Positions 1 to 8,323 of a stretch of 16,844 bases of DNA are shown here, in pieces. Location of the stretch: contig JAITMI010000145.1 of the NCBI GenBank assembly GCA_031277435.1, positions 1-16,844 of the forward strand, given 5' to 3'. Origin of the DNA: Pseudomonadales bacterium (GTDB taxonomy: Bacteria > Pseudomonadota > Gammaproteobacteria > Pseudomonadales > Pseudohongiellaceae). Both the position numbers and the translations under genes were made by a program. Under the pieces are notes generated by a model that saw only the letters and a program-made list of their open reading frames with translations, was not told the origin of the DNA and ran no database searches. Every line of letters starts with the position of its first letter. Within the stretch, counting starts at the first letter, position 1.

Positions 1-114
1 CTGGTCGGCATCAATCACACTGACGCCGCGCGCCGCGAACTCAGCCGCCACCGCGCTTTTGCCGCTGGCGATGCCGCCGGTAAGGCCAACCACATAAGGG
101 CCGCGAACGCTCAT
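1..114 (-). CDS. coaE: Dephospho-CoA kinase, N-terminal part (cut by window edge)
   Basis: CoaE phosphorylates dephospho-CoA with ATP, the last step of coenzyme A synthesis, in the cytoplasm. Only the first 38 residues are in the window. They carry the nucleotide-binding P-loop near residues 13-20 (GGIASGKS) and the following DAD motif at residues 35-37, which is the usual CoaE N-terminus. The ATG at 114 lies 17 nt after the pilD stop, and pilD-coaE adjacency is a classic arrangement in gamma- and betaproteobacteria, which supports the identification. It is probably co-transcribed with pilD. The rest of the gene lies beyond position 1. Confidence 0.93.
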   Translation of the reverse strand, partial: MSVRGPYVVGLTGGIASGKSAVAAEFAARGVSVIDADQ

Positions 115-131
115 TTCAAAATACTCTCATC

Positions 132-995
132 TCAAAATACTCCACCAAATAACAAACTCGACAGCCGCTGACCCCACAACAAGGCGATGAACCCCGCGGC
201 GGCGAGAAAAGGCCCAAAGGCAATGGGCGCGGCGCGGTCGCGGCCACGCAGCAGGATCGCCGCCAGCCCAAAGATGGCGCCAACGCAAGACGATAACAGC
301 ACGACCAAGGGCAAACTCTGCCAGCCCAGCCAAGCGCCAAGCGCGGCCAATAGTTTGAAATCGCCATAGCCCATGCCGTCGCGGCCACTGAGCAGTTTGA
401 ATAGCCAATATACGTTCCATAACAGCAAGTAGCCCGCCGCCGCGCCAATGATCGCGCTGGCGGGCGTCACGAACAGGCTTTGCGTGCTGAGCAAGAGGCC
501 CAGCCAGAGCAGCGGCAGCGTCAATTGGTCGGGCAATAATTGCCGCTGTAAATCGATTACCGCCAGCGCCAGCAGCATCCAGGTGAAGCACAGGGCGAAC
601 GGCATTTGCCAGCTCACGCCGAAGCGCGCGAGCACCGCCAGCGAGAGCAGGGCGCAAGCGAGTTCCACCAGCGGATACGTCCACGCAATCACCGCATGGC
701 AGTGGCGGCAGCGTCCGCGCAGTAAGAGATAGCTTAAAAGCGGCACATTGTCGCGCCAGCGCAGGCGGTAGCCGCAGTGCGGGCAATGCGAGGGCGGCAG
801 CGCCAGCGTGAACTGCGCTTCTTCCTGTATTGGCAGTTCCAGAATTTCGCGGCTTTGGCGTTGCCAGTCGCGTTCCAGCATCAGCGGCAGGCGGTAGATC
901 ACCACGTTGAGGAAGCTGCCAACGATCAAGCCCAAAAGCGCGATGCCGAGCGTGAGTAGCCAGGATTGTTCGTTCAGTAATTGCGCAAGGTTCAT
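132..995 (-). CDS. pilD: Type IV prepilin peptidase / N-methyltransferase PilD (GspO)
   Basis: PilD is an inner-membrane aspartic protease that removes the short leader of type IV prepilins and type II pseudopilins and N-methylates the new N-terminal residue. From the ATG at 995 the protein has 287 residues, normal for the family. A cytoplasmic zinc-type tetracysteine domain is visible (C71, C74, C96, C99), followed by several hydrophobic segments. The two catalytic aspartates are in place: D148 in VIDLQ and D212 in GYGDFK. The reading frame extends upstream to 1151, but that extension runs through a REP-like repeat and has no family similarity, so the ATG at 995 is preferred. It follows pilC after a 152-nt repeat-containing gap and precedes coaE. 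It would serve both the pilus and the pseudopilins encoded by gspG-K in this window. Confidence 0.96.
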   Translation of the reverse strand: MNLAQLLNEQSWLLTLGIALLGLIVGSFLNVVIYRLPLMLERDWQRQSREILELPIQEEAQFTLALPPSHCPHCGYRLRWRDNVPLLSYLLLRGRCRHCHAVIAWTYPLVELACALLSLAVLARFGVSWQMPFALCFTWMLLALAVIDLQRQLLPDQLTLPLLWLGLLLSTQSLFVTPASAIIGAAAGYLLLWNVYWLFKLLSGRDGMGYGDFKLLAALGAWLGWQSLPLVVLLSSCVGAIFGLAAILLRGRDRAAPIAFGPFLAAAGFIALLWGQRLSSLLFGGVF

Positions 996-1147
996 ACAGG
1001 GTTCCCGCCGTGTTGTATCATTCTCGTGCAATTTTCGTGCGCTGAGTTGGGCTTCGCTACGCTCAGCGCCAACCTGCAAGTTTCGCGTCTCATTTGTGGA
1101 AGCCGGGGCATGACGAAAGTCGAAGTAATGGTAGCCGCCCGCGCCGC
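996..1147. repeat. pilC-pilD gap with REP-like dispersed repeat
   Basis: This 152-nt gap separates two genes that are usually close together. Positions 1046-1075 form an imperfect palindrome of the type GTTGG...CCAAC, and a second copy lies at 14718-14747 with 29 of 30 identical bases. A shared 11-mer TCATTTGTGGA follows both cores (1090-1100 here, 14771-14781 in the other copy). Read on the minus strand the palindrome begins GCAGGTTGG, a degraded version of the GTAG head seen in REP elements. No credible gene is in the gap. Confidence 0.75.
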
Positions 1148-2401
1148 TCAAAGCACGCTGCCCAATTGAAACAAAGGCAGATACAAAGCCAGCAGCAAGG
1201 TGCCCACGATGAGGCCAAGCGCGGCCATCAGCAAGGGTTCGAGTAGCGTGGTGAGTTTGTCGCTCAAGGTATCGGCTTCGCTTTCGTAAATATCGGCACA
1301 GTGGCTGAGAAAGGTATCGAGCGTGCCGGAATCTTCGCCCGCCGCCAGCAACTGTACCAAGAGTGGTGGGAACAGCGCGCTTTGCCGCAGCGTGCGCGAG
1401 AGCCGGATGCCGGTGGCGAGCTCCGTGCGCGCTTGCAGAATCGCGGCGCGGTAGGCGGCGTTACCGCTGGCGCCGGCGCTGGCGGCAAGCGCGTCCACCA
1501 GCGGCAGGCCGGCGGCGAACGTGGTGGCCAGGGTGCGGCAGAAACGCGCCAGCGCGGCGAATTTGGCCACGCGGCCCAGCAGCGGCACTTGCAAGAGGCG
1601 TCTTTCGCACCAGTCCTTGAAGCGGCGCGATCGTTGCCGTGCGGAACGTAAAGTTAAAAATACCCCCAGGGCGCCGCCCAAGAACCAGGGCCACCAGGCT
1701 TGCGCCAGCGTGGATAAATACAGCACGCCGCGCGTGAGGCTCGGCAATTCGGCGCCGAGATCGGCGAAGGTGGCGGCGAAGGCCGGCACGACTTTTACCA
1801 GCAATAACGCGGTGACCGCGAGCGCCACCGTCAGCACGATCAGCGGATAACGCAGCGCTTTTTTCACCCGTGCTCTGAGCGCCTGCGCTTGTTCGAGATG
1901 TTTGGCCAAGCGTTCCAGTAACACGTCGAAGGCGCCGGAGCTTTCACCGGCGGCCACCAGGTTGCAATACAGTTCTTCGAATTCGCGCGGATAACGGCGC
2001 AGCGCCGTTGAAAATGGTTCCCCCGCCGCCACGGCGTCGCGCAGTTGCGTCAAACGTTCGCGCAAGGGGCCGTGTTCCATGCTGTGAATCATCAGTTCAA
2101 AACTCTGCACCAGCGGCAGATTGGCTTTAATCATGGTCGCCAATTGGCGCGTGAACAGCGTAATCTCGCGCGCCTTGATAGTGGGTGAGAAGATGCTTGC
2201 CGTCTGCCGCCGCAGGCGCAGTTCACGCAATCCCTGCCGCTGCAAGCGCGCCTTGGCCAGGGCGCGGCTGGGCGCTTGCAATTCGCCTTGCCGCGGCGCC
2301 CCGCGCGCGTCGCGGCCTTGCCAGTGGAAGGTGGTTTGTTGAACGGAAGTTTGCGGAAAAGAATCGTGCTGAAGCGTGGACGGTTTAAGCGGCGCGTTCA
2401 T
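1148..2401 (-). CDS. pilC: Type IV pilus inner-membrane platform protein PilC
   Basis: PilC is the GspF-superfamily platform protein of the type IV pilus. It sits in the inner membrane and couples the PilB ATPase to pilin polymerisation. The ATG at 2401 is chosen over an upstream in-frame TTG at 2419 because GGGAG lies about 9 nt ahead of it. This gives 417 residues, within the normal range. The N-terminus has the PilC-type FHWQG and GELQA motifs, and FTRQLATMIKANLPL marks the first cytoplasmic GspF repeat. A second repeat (FCRTLATTFAAGLPLVDAL) follows in the C-terminal half. Hydrophobic segments appear before and between the repeats and at the very C-terminus. The gene starts 14 nt after the pilB stop, so translation of the two is likely linked. 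PilC is favoured over GspF because of the pilBCD-coaE context. Confidence 0.95.
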   Translation of the reverse strand: MNAPLKPSTLQHDSFPQTSVQQTTFHWQGRDARGAPRQGELQAPSRALAKARLQRQGLRELRLRRQTASIFSPTIKAREITLFTRQLATMIKANLPLVQSFELMIHSMEHGPLRERLTQLRDAVAAGEPFSTALRRYPREFEELYCNLVAAGESSGAFDVLLERLAKHLEQAQALRARVKKALRYPLIVLTVALAVTALLLVKVVPAFAATFADLGAELPSLTRGVLYLSTLAQAWWPWFLGGALGVFLTLRSARQRSRRFKDWCERRLLQVPLLGRVAKFAALARFCRTLATTFAAGLPLVDALAASAGASGNAAYRAAILQARTELATGIRLSRTLRQSALFPPLLVQLLAAGEDSGTLDTFLSHCADIYESEADTLSDKLTTLLEPLLMAALGLIVGTLLLALYLPLFQLGSVL

Positions 2402-2415
2402 GTGAATTAACTCCC

Positions 2416-4125
2416 TCAAAGCAAACGGTTAGCTTCTTGCAAACTGGTCAATCCTTGCGCCACTTTGTCCAATACCGCGGCGCGCAGATCGATGTAGCCT
2501 TCTTCGCGCGCCAGCGCGGCGAGGCTGAGCGCGTCGGCGTCGCTCATGATGGCGCGGGCGATGCGCTCGCTGATGGGCAATACTTCGTAACAGCCGATGC
2601 GGCCCTTGTAGCCGTCGTTGCAGCACGCGCAGCCCGCTGCCTCGAACAGCGAAAGTTCTGGAATTTGTTGTTCGTTAAAGCCCGCCTCCAGCAAGGCGTG
2701 CGGCGGTAAATGCAGCGGCTGTTTGCAATGCGGACACAAGCGCCGCGCCAGCCGCTGCGCTACGATCAAGCTGAGCGAAGTCGCCAGGTTGTAATTGGCG
2801 ATGCCCATGCCGCGCAGGCGCGTGAGCGTTTCTGGCGCGCTGTTGGTGTGCAGCGTTGACAGCACCAGGTGGCCGGTTTGCGCGGCTTGAATGGCGATTT
2901 GCGCGGTTTCGAGATCGCGGATTTCGCCCACCATCATCACGTCGGGGTTTTGCCGCAAAAAGGCCCGCAACGCGCTGGCGAAATCCAGGCCCACCTTGGT
3001 GTTCACCGCCACTTGATTGATGCCTTCGAGATTGATTTCCACCGGATCTTCGGCGGTGGAAATGTTGCGCTCGCTGGTATTAAGAATGTTCAGTCCACTA
3101 TAGAGCGTCACCGTCTTGCCGCTGCCGGTGGGGCCAGTGACCAGGATCATGCCTTGGCGCCGCCCGAGCGCATCAAGGTAGCGCTGTTTTTGACCCTCCG
3201 TAAAACCCAGCGCGTCGATGCCCAATTGCGCGCTATTGGCGTCGAGAATGCGCAGCACCAGTTTTTCGCCCCACAAGGTTGGCAGCGTGCTCAAGCGCAA
3301 ATCCACCGCCTTGCCGCGCGCCAGCGTGAGGCGGATGCGGCCATCTTGCGGCAAGCGGCGCTCGGCCACGTCGCAGCCGGCCATGATTTTCAAACGTGCG
3401 GCGATGCGGGCGGCGCTGTGCGGCGGCGGGCGCGCTACTTCCTTGAGCAAGCCATCGAGACGCAGGCGCACGCGGTAGAGTTTTTCGTAAGGTTCCAGAT
3501 GAATGTCGGAGGCTTTGCGCGCGATGGCGTCTCCCAAAAGCTGATTGACGAAGCGCACGATCGGCGCTTCGTCCAGCGCGTTTTCCTCGCTCTGTGCGTT
3601 GGCGCCCGGTTCCAGTTCGCTTTCAAGGTGCAAAGAGTCCAATTGGTCCAGAACGATGTCGCTATCGGGCAATTCGTCGAGCAAGGCGCTAAGGGTGCGG
3701 TGTAGCTTGTCTTGTTCGACTACTACGAGTTCCAGCGCCAAGCCGGTATAAAAACGGATTTCCGCGAAGGCGTCCTCCGCGCTCGGGTCCGCCACGCCCA
3801 GGCACAGGCGCGCGCCATGCCGCGCCAAGGGCACAACCTGGTGCTGGCGCAACAGCCGTGCGTCGATCAGCGTTTGCGTGAGCTGCTGCATATCGCAAGT
3901 GTCGAGATCGACCAGTGGCAAACCAAAAGCCCGCGCCGCCGCCTCGGCGATGGCGAGGCTTGGCAACAGCTTCTCGTCCACCAGCAAACGCGGCAAGGGC
4001 AGATGGCGCTGCCGCGCCTGTTCGCAAGAGCGCCGCGCCAGCTCAGGCGTCAAGAGCCGCGCGGCGACCAGCGTGCGCGCAAGCCCCGGCAGCGGCGCGG
4101 TAAGGGGGGCATCGGAAGGGGACAT
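2416..4125 (-). CDS. pilB: Type IV pilus assembly ATPase PilB
   Basis: PilB is the cytoplasmic hexameric ATPase that powers pilus extension. The 569-residue product matches the normal PilB length (about 565-570). An N-terminal GspE-N domain covers roughly residues 1-150. The ATPase core has Walker A GPTGSGKT at 331-338, an Asp box around 356-371, Walker B ending in VGEIRD with the catalytic glutamate near 401, and a His box around 418-427. The C-terminal zinc motif is present (C464/C467 and C499-C502). No strong ribosome binding site precedes the ATG. Upstream is a 131-nt gap after the GNAT gene, and pilC follows 14 nt downstream. GspE of type II secretion is the alternative, but the N-domain, length and pilC-pilD-coaE neighbours favour PilB. 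Confidence 0.95.
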   Translation of the reverse strand: MSPSDAPLTAPLPGLARTLVAARLLTPELARRSCEQARQRHLPLPRLLVDEKLLPSLAIAEAAARAFGLPLVDLDTCDMQQLTQTLIDARLLRQHQVVPLARHGARLCLGVADPSAEDAFAEIRFYTGLALELVVVEQDKLHRTLSALLDELPDSDIVLDQLDSLHLESELEPGANAQSEENALDEAPIVRFVNQLLGDAIARKASDIHLEPYEKLYRVRLRLDGLLKEVARPPPHSAARIAARLKIMAGCDVAERRLPQDGRIRLTLARGKAVDLRLSTLPTLWGEKLVLRILDANSAQLGIDALGFTEGQKQRYLDALGRRQGMILVTGPTGSGKTVTLYSGLNILNTSERNISTAEDPVEINLEGINQVAVNTKVGLDFASALRAFLRQNPDVMMVGEIRDLETAQIAIQAAQTGHLVLSTLHTNSAPETLTRLRGMGIANYNLATSLSLIVAQRLARRLCPHCKQPLHLPPHALLEAGFNEQQIPELSLFEAAGCACCNDGYKGRIGCYEVLPISERIARAIMSDADALSLAALAREEGYIDLRAAVLDKVAQGLTSLQEANRLL

Positions 4126-4256
4126 AAACTAAGACCACGGTAATGAACCGCGCCGCAGTCTAGTCGCAATTGGCGATTTCGCCAGAAAAGTTGCGGGGAG
4201 CTGTTGACGGCTTCTCCGTGCTCGCGCGCGGGCGGCGGCGGGGAGCGTGGAAGCGC
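4126..4256. other. Gap upstream of pilB with a short palindrome
   Basis: This stretch separates the GNAT stop from the pilB start and is the most likely place for a pilB promoter. It holds a 14-bp palindrome TGGCGATTTCGCCA at 4171-4184 (6-bp arms, 2-nt centre), which is better suited to a protein-binding site than to a terminator because the loop is too small and no T-run follows. I found no convincing -35/-10 pair and no sigma-54 element with correct spacing. Confidence 0.35.
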
Positions 4257-5249
4257 CTAGAGGAAATCCGTATCGCCCGGCAACAGCCACCAGCGGTCTT
4301 GCAGCATTTCGGGGCCAGGATGCGACAGCGTATCGGCCGGTATGATGATCGGCAGTTCAGTCACCGTTGCTTGCGCGTAGGGCAGCCAATCGATCCAGGT
4401 TTTGCTACACCAAGTTTTCAGCGTGGGCAGTTGGCGCCGTTGCGCCTCATGCGCGGCGAGGCCAAGCAGCGGCGCCAGATTGGCCTTGGGCGCCACCAGG
4501 TCGAGCAGGAACAGTTGTTCCGCCTCCACGCGGTACACGAACAACCCTAGCGCGCGCCCGGTGAAACGGTTGCGCGCCAAGGTAATCTGGTATTCTCGTT
4601 CCGGATGTTCCAGATAGCGCCAATACAGCCGCTTGGCGTCCTTGATCACCGCGCAAGCCTGGCCGAGGTCTTGCCGCATACGCGCCCATAGCGCATCAAG
4701 TTCCTTGGCGAGAAACGGGAAATTTTCTCGCGTTACGCTATCGAGCCGCCACCACGGTAGCGGCGCGCGGGCGAGGGCGGCGCTGTCCCATACCAATTCC
4801 ATCAGGCGCCCCACGGGAGCGTAGATGCCCAGCAGCATGGCATGGCGCATGGTGCGCTCGTTGGGAAGGCCATAACCGAACAGCCAAGAACGGCCCTCGC
4901 CGACGAAATAATCCCGGAAACAGTTCACGGCAAGAAAAAACGGATGGTTCTTGCGCCCGGCTCTGCGCACGGAGGGGCTGACCATCACGTCCACGATCTG
5001 TACCGCGCGGCTGTCCTCGCCGCGCAGCGTCACGGCGGCGCCGACGCCACCGTAATGCGCCACCAATTCGCCGTCCTTGAACACCACCGTGGCGGCGCTG
5101 TTGCCGGGGCGGTATTTCCATGCGTGAAATTGTGTACTCATCGGTTGCTTGAAAATGGCGCTGAACAAGTTGCTCACCGCCGCGTAATCACGCGGGCGGT
5201 AGGGGCGCACTTCAAAACCGTGAGCGTTGTCCGGGTTTTCGTCAGTCAT
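4257..5249 (-). CDS. GNAT-family N-acetyltransferase of the polysaccharide-cluster type
   Basis: This is a predicted cytoplasmic acyl-CoA-dependent acyltransferase of 330 residues. Visible marks are VRPYRPRDY near the N-terminus, a WKYRPGN segment around 44-50, the central DVMVSPSVRRAG block (87-98) that corresponds to the beta-4/acetyl-CoA pyrophosphate loop (with a degenerate last position), and FGYGLPNE at 124-131, a pattern known from GNAT enzymes in surface-polysaccharide loci. A second, less typical half follows. The ATG at 5249 overlaps the wzt stop by 4 nt (ATGA) and has GGAG 5 nt upstream, so it is preferred over the in-frame ATG at 5267. Position directly behind the exporter suggests that it modifies a sugar precursor carried by that exporter. 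That role is an inference, and the substrate is unknown. Confidence 0.75.
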   Translation of the reverse strand: MTDENPDNAHGFEVRPYRPRDYAAVSNLFSAIFKQPMSTQFHAWKYRPGNSAATVVFKDGELVAHYGGVGAAVTLRGEDSRAVQIVDVMVSPSVRRAGRKNHPFFLAVNCFRDYFVGEGRSWLFGYGLPNERTMRHAMLLGIYAPVGRLMELVWDSAALARAPLPWWRLDSVTRENFPFLAKELDALWARMRQDLGQACAVIKDAKRLYWRYLEHPEREYQITLARNRFTGRALGLFVYRVEAEQLFLLDLVAPKANLAPLLGLAAHEAQRRQLPTLKTWCSKTWIDWLPYAQATVTELPIIIPADTLSHPGPEMLQDRWWLLPGDTDFL

Positions 5250-6490
5250 GGAGTCTCCACGTTGCATTGGACTTCCCAGCGATGCGGCAAATTGACGATG
5301 CCGCGTTCCAGGCTGCGCTGTTCCACATTAAGTTCGGCGGCTTGCAATATCGCCTCATAGACATGCAGGCCGCGTTCACATAGAAGGTAGACATCGATAT
5401 TGTAATTGCCCTTGAGCAAGGGCAGGCGGGGGAAATGCGCCGTTACGCGCACCAGGCCGTCGGCGCCAGGGCTCAGCGCGCAACCATCGTTCAAATTGCC
5501 GGCGCTGGCCAGCGGACGGCCATCACCGCCGACGAACATCAAAGCCACGCAGGGCATCGGTAGGTTGCGCCCAGGGTGAAAGCAGATTTCGATGGCCAGA
5601 TCATTGGCGCAGCTTTGCACGCGCTGTACTTTGCCTTCGACGCCGTCCAGCAAAATCCGCAGGGTTTTGATGCGCGGCAGATCGTCGGCGTGCATCGCGT
5701 TGGCGCCGTGCTGGTCATCCACCTTGTCCAAACCCAGCGCGGCGCCGGGGCTTAGCGGCGCTTGTTGCTGCAAGAATTCGCCATATTCGGTAATCACCGC
5801 CGCTGGCGCGCCGGCGCGGCGGATGTGGCCGGCGTCGATCCAGATCACGTAATCGCACAAGGCTTCCACTTGATACAGGGAATGCGAGCAGAAAAAAATC
5901 GTTTTGCCGGCTTTTTTGAACGCCATGATGCGATCGAAGGAGCGGCGCGCGAATACGCCGTCGCCGACCGACAGCGCTTCGTCGATGATGAGGATGTCGG
6001 GGTCGATGTGGGTGGCGATGGAAAAGGCCAGGCGCACCAACATGCCGCTGGAATAGGTTTTTACCGGGTTGTGAATGAATTCGCCGATGCCGGAGAAGGC
6101 GACGATCTCGGCGTAGACCTGGTCGATCTGCGCGGTGCTCAGCCCTTGAATGGCGCAGTTGAGGTAGATGTTGTCGTGGCCGCTCATTTCCGGGTGGAAA
6201 CTGGCGCCCAGTTCGAGCAGCGCCGCCACGCGGCCTTGGATGCTGACGGTGCCTTCGGAAGGTTGCAGGGTATTGGCGAGCAATTTGAGCAAGGTGCTTT
6301 TGCCGGCGCCGTTTTTGCCCACTACGCCGACCACCTGGCCTTCTTGCACGTCGAGATCAATGCCGCGCAGGGCGTAATATTGCTGATGCCTGGGTTTGCC
6401 GCTGAGAATTTCGCGCACGCGGTCAACATCGCGGGCGTAGAGTTTGTAATATTTGCCGAGGCCGCGCGCCGTGATTACCGAACCGCTCAT
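5246..6490 (-). CDS. wzt: Wzt-like ABC transporter ATP-binding protein for polysaccharide export
   Basis: This is the ATPase subunit of an ABC-2 exporter that moves O-antigen-like or other surface polysaccharides across the inner membrane. The product is 414 residues. The N-terminal ABC domain contains Walker A GKNGAGKST at 58-66, signature YSSGM at 146-150, Walker B ILIIDEA at 166-172 and the switch histidine at 203. The ALSVGD segment after Walker B is typical of the Wzt/TagH/KpsT branch. Residues from about 270 to 414 form an extra C-terminal domain with predicted beta structure, as in Wzt proteins where it recognises the capped polysaccharide end. The ATG at 6490 overlaps the permease stop by one base (TAATG). 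The open frame continues upstream to 6919, but only as an overprint of the permease gene. The exported glycan cannot be deduced. Confidence 0.92.
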   Translation of the reverse strand: MSGSVITARGLGKYYKLYARDVDRVREILSGKPRHQQYYALRGIDLDVQEGQVVGVVGKNGAGKSTLLKLLANTLQPSEGTVSIQGRVAALLELGASFHPEMSGHDNIYLNCAIQGLSTAQIDQVYAEIVAFSGIGEFIHNPVKTYSSGMLVRLAFSIATHIDPDILIIDEALSVGDGVFARRSFDRIMAFKKAGKTIFFCSHSLYQVEALCDYVIWIDAGHIRRAGAPAAVITEYGEFLQQQAPLSPGAALGLDKVDDQHGANAMHADDLPRIKTLRILLDGVEGKVQRVQSCANDLAIEICFHPGRNLPMPCVALMFVGGDGRPLASAGNLNDGCALSPGADGLVRVTAHFPRLPLLKGNYNIDVYLLCERGLHVYEAILQAAELNVEQRSLERGIVNLPHRWEVQCNVETP

Positions 6491-7299
6491 TACAATACCT
6501 CCCGCACATGCGGCAGACTGCGGCGAAACCACAGCCAGGCGGGGCCGAGCAATAAGAGCCATAGCCCGCCCAGCCGCCATAGGGAATTCCACGGCAGCGC
6601 CTCCCCTTGCAGCCAGGCGTGAATCAAGGCCATCAGATCGCTGAAGGGGTTGAGCCAGATCCAGGCGCGCATGGTGGCCGGCAGCATGTCGGGGAAATAC
6701 AAAATCGGCGTAGAGTACATCAATAGCATCAATATGAAGGGCAAGCCTTGCGTGAAATCGCGCAAAAATAAGCCCAATAAGGCGCAGAATAAAATCAAGG
6801 GCAAGAGCCACAAAAGTAGCAGCGGAATCACGATTATCGCCTTGACGGCGGCGAGCGCGCCAAACATCAGGCCAGCGCTGACGGTGAAGGCGACGCTGTA
6901 GACGAGACCCGGAATGCACATCAATTCCACCGGCAGAATTTCGATGGGAAACGGCGTGCGGCTGAATACGCTGGCGAATTCGCGGAACATATTGGTGGCG
7001 CGGATCAAGACTTCATTCAAACACAGCCACGGCAAGATGCCGCTGAGTAAATAGGCGAGAAAGCCGGTGCCGCGCTCAATGCGCATGCCGTACACCACGT
7101 CGAATAAAAACCAAAAACCCACCACTTGCAGCGCCGGTTGTACCAAGGGCCAAAAAAATCCCAGCACGGTGCCGGAGGTGCGGGTGGCGATTTCGCGCCG
7201 CAGCAGCATCCATAACAGACCGCGATAGCGGTAACTGAGCAGCAAGGGCGTGGTGATTCCGCCAAAAATCTGGCGGCAGTAACGCAGAACGAAATTCAA
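6490..7299 (-). CDS. wzm: Wzm-like ABC-2 polysaccharide export permease
   Basis: This is the membrane subunit that forms the channel for the adjoining Wzt ATPase. The 269-residue product has the family layout: an amphipathic N-terminal stretch ending in LLRREIATR, the conserved SGTVLGFFWPLVQP segment before the first membrane helix, then about six hydrophobic spans, with NPFSDLM before the last. Translation has to begin upstream of M31 to include the conserved N-terminus. The only suitable start is TTG at 7299, preceded by a weak AGAAGAG. The gene begins 4 nt after the gspK stop, so it probably depends on gspK translation. The one-base overlap with wzt supports a two-subunit complex. It could equally be named a TagG/KpsM-type permease. 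Confidence 0.9.
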   Translation of the reverse strand: MNFVLRYCRQIFGGITTPLLLSYRYRGLLWMLLRREIATRTSGTVLGFFWPLVQPALQVVGFWFLFDVVYGMRIERGTGFLAYLLSGILPWLCLNEVLIRATNMFREFASVFSRTPFPIEILPVELMCIPGLVYSVAFTVSAGLMFGALAAVKAIIVIPLLLLWLLPLILFCALLGLFLRDFTQGLPFILMLLMYSTPILYFPDMLPATMRAWIWLNPFSDLMALIHAWLQGEALPWNSLWRLGGLWLLLLGPAWLWFRRSLPHVREVL

Positions 7300-7303
7300 G
7301 GGC

Positions 7304-8323
7304 TCACTCTTCTGGATCGGGTAGCGCGCGTAAGGGGATGCGCTGATAAGGGTTTATTTTAACCACTGTGGGGCGCGCCGTCGCCGCGTTTATCCGCACG
7401 ATTTCGCTCAGCGCGGTGGTGGCGGCGTCTTGCATTACGCCCTCGGCATCGGCGCGCTCCAGGCGCGGATAGACCAGGATGCTGTAGAAGGCGCTGAGCT
7501 GGTTGTTGCTCAGCCAGGGGCGCAGCAAGGCCATGTTTTCCGCCGCAATGAGCTGCGCCACGTCGCCATTGCCGCGGAACAGGTTGTCGCGGCGGTAGTC
7601 GAGGATGAGCTGGATCGATTGGTCATCAAGGCCGGGCAAGAGCCGCAGCGCTTCGATGGTGGCGAGGTTGAGATTGATGTTGTTGTTTTCATCATCGTAC
7701 AGCGTGAAGGCGGCATCAAGATCGACGTCGCCGAAAATTTCCGCGAAGCCCTTGATGAGCAGAATTTCTTCCACGCTTTCCAGCGGGCCGTTGCGCGGGC
7801 GGTAGGGTGGATCGAGCGTGAGGTAATAATCGGCTTCGGCGCCGTCGGGCGCGGCGGCGTCGTTGAGATCGGTCCAGTCGTTCCAGGCCGCCATCAAGGC
7901 GTTCAGCCGCACTGGATCGGCCTTGTCCTCGCCCAATTTATGCGCCAATAATTCGCGCAATTGCGCGCGGCGCAAATTGCCCAGGTTGATTTTGCCCGCA
8001 TGGTCGTAAATGCGTACCACGATGTTGGCGTCTTGCGGGTAATGCAGCGTCAAGGGCTCGCCGTTGAAGCGGTAGAGTTCAGGGCGGTCGAGTTCTTCCA
8101 GTTCACGCGACTCGACGCCGGACGGCATTCGCGCCAGCAATAATTCCATTTCGGCTTGATTCATGGCGGCGCTCTGCGCGGCCCATTGTTGCAAGTCCTC
8201 ACGATGCAGCCGCGCCGCTTGCGCGCTGAGGCGCACTTCGCTGGCGATCACCGCCACCAGCACCGACAGCAGCGTGAGGGTCCACAGCACCACGACCAAT
8301 ACGGAACCGCGCCCATGTTGCAT
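7304..8323 (-). CDS. gspK: Type II secretion minor pseudopilin GspK
   Basis: GspK is the large minor pseudopilin that caps the tip of the type II secretion pseudopilus together with GspI and GspJ. From the ATG at 8323 the protein has 339 residues, normal for GspK. A six-residue leader (MQHGRG) precedes a hydrophobic helix. The position +5 glutamate found in other pseudopilins is replaced by valine, which is characteristic of GspK. The large periplasmic domain carries DWTDLNDAAAPDGAEADYY, the family signature of the alpha domain with acidic residues implicated in calcium binding, and later LNLATIEAL. No cysteines are present. The start overlaps the gspJ stop by one base (TGATG), and a TTG codon directly upstream is less likely. 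No gspL follows. The next gene is the wzm-like permease. Confidence 0.93.
   Translation of the reverse strand: MQHGRGSVLVVVLWTLTLLSVLVAVIASEVRLSAQAARLHREDLQQWAAQSAAMNQAEMELLLARMPSGVESRELEELDRPELYRFNGEPLTLHYPQDANIVVRIYDHAGKINLGNLRRAQLRELLAHKLGEDKADPVRLNALMAAWNDWTDLNDAAAPDGAEADYYLTLDPPYRPRNGPLESVEEILLIKGFAEIFGDVDLDAAFTLYDDENNNINLNLATIEALRLLPGLDDQSIQLILDYRRDNLFRGNGDVAQLIAAENMALLRPWLSNNQLSAFYSILVYPRLERADAEGVMQDAATTALSEIVRINAATARPTVVKINPYQRIPLRALPDPEE

Noticed and set aside
996..1151. N-terminal extension of the pilD frame
   Set aside because: Passes through a REP-like repeat and has no PilD similarity. The first membrane helix starts right after the ATG at 995.
2869..3705. 278-codon open frame on the plus strand
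   Set aside because: Lies wholly antisense to pilB, has no recognisable motif, and is the expected stop-poor shadow of a GC-rich gene.
4165..4185. Sigma-54-like TGGC ... TTGC ahead of pilB on the minus strand
   Set aside because: The GG and GC elements are 14 nt apart instead of the required 10, and TGGC belongs to a palindrome.
5762..6622. 286-codon open frame on the plus strand
   Set aside because: Antisense to wzt and the end of wzm. Its composition mirrors the real genes and no domain is visible.
6491..6919. N-terminal extension of the wzt frame
   Set aside because: It overprints the wzm gene. The ABC domain begins at the ATG at 6490, which overlaps the wzm stop.
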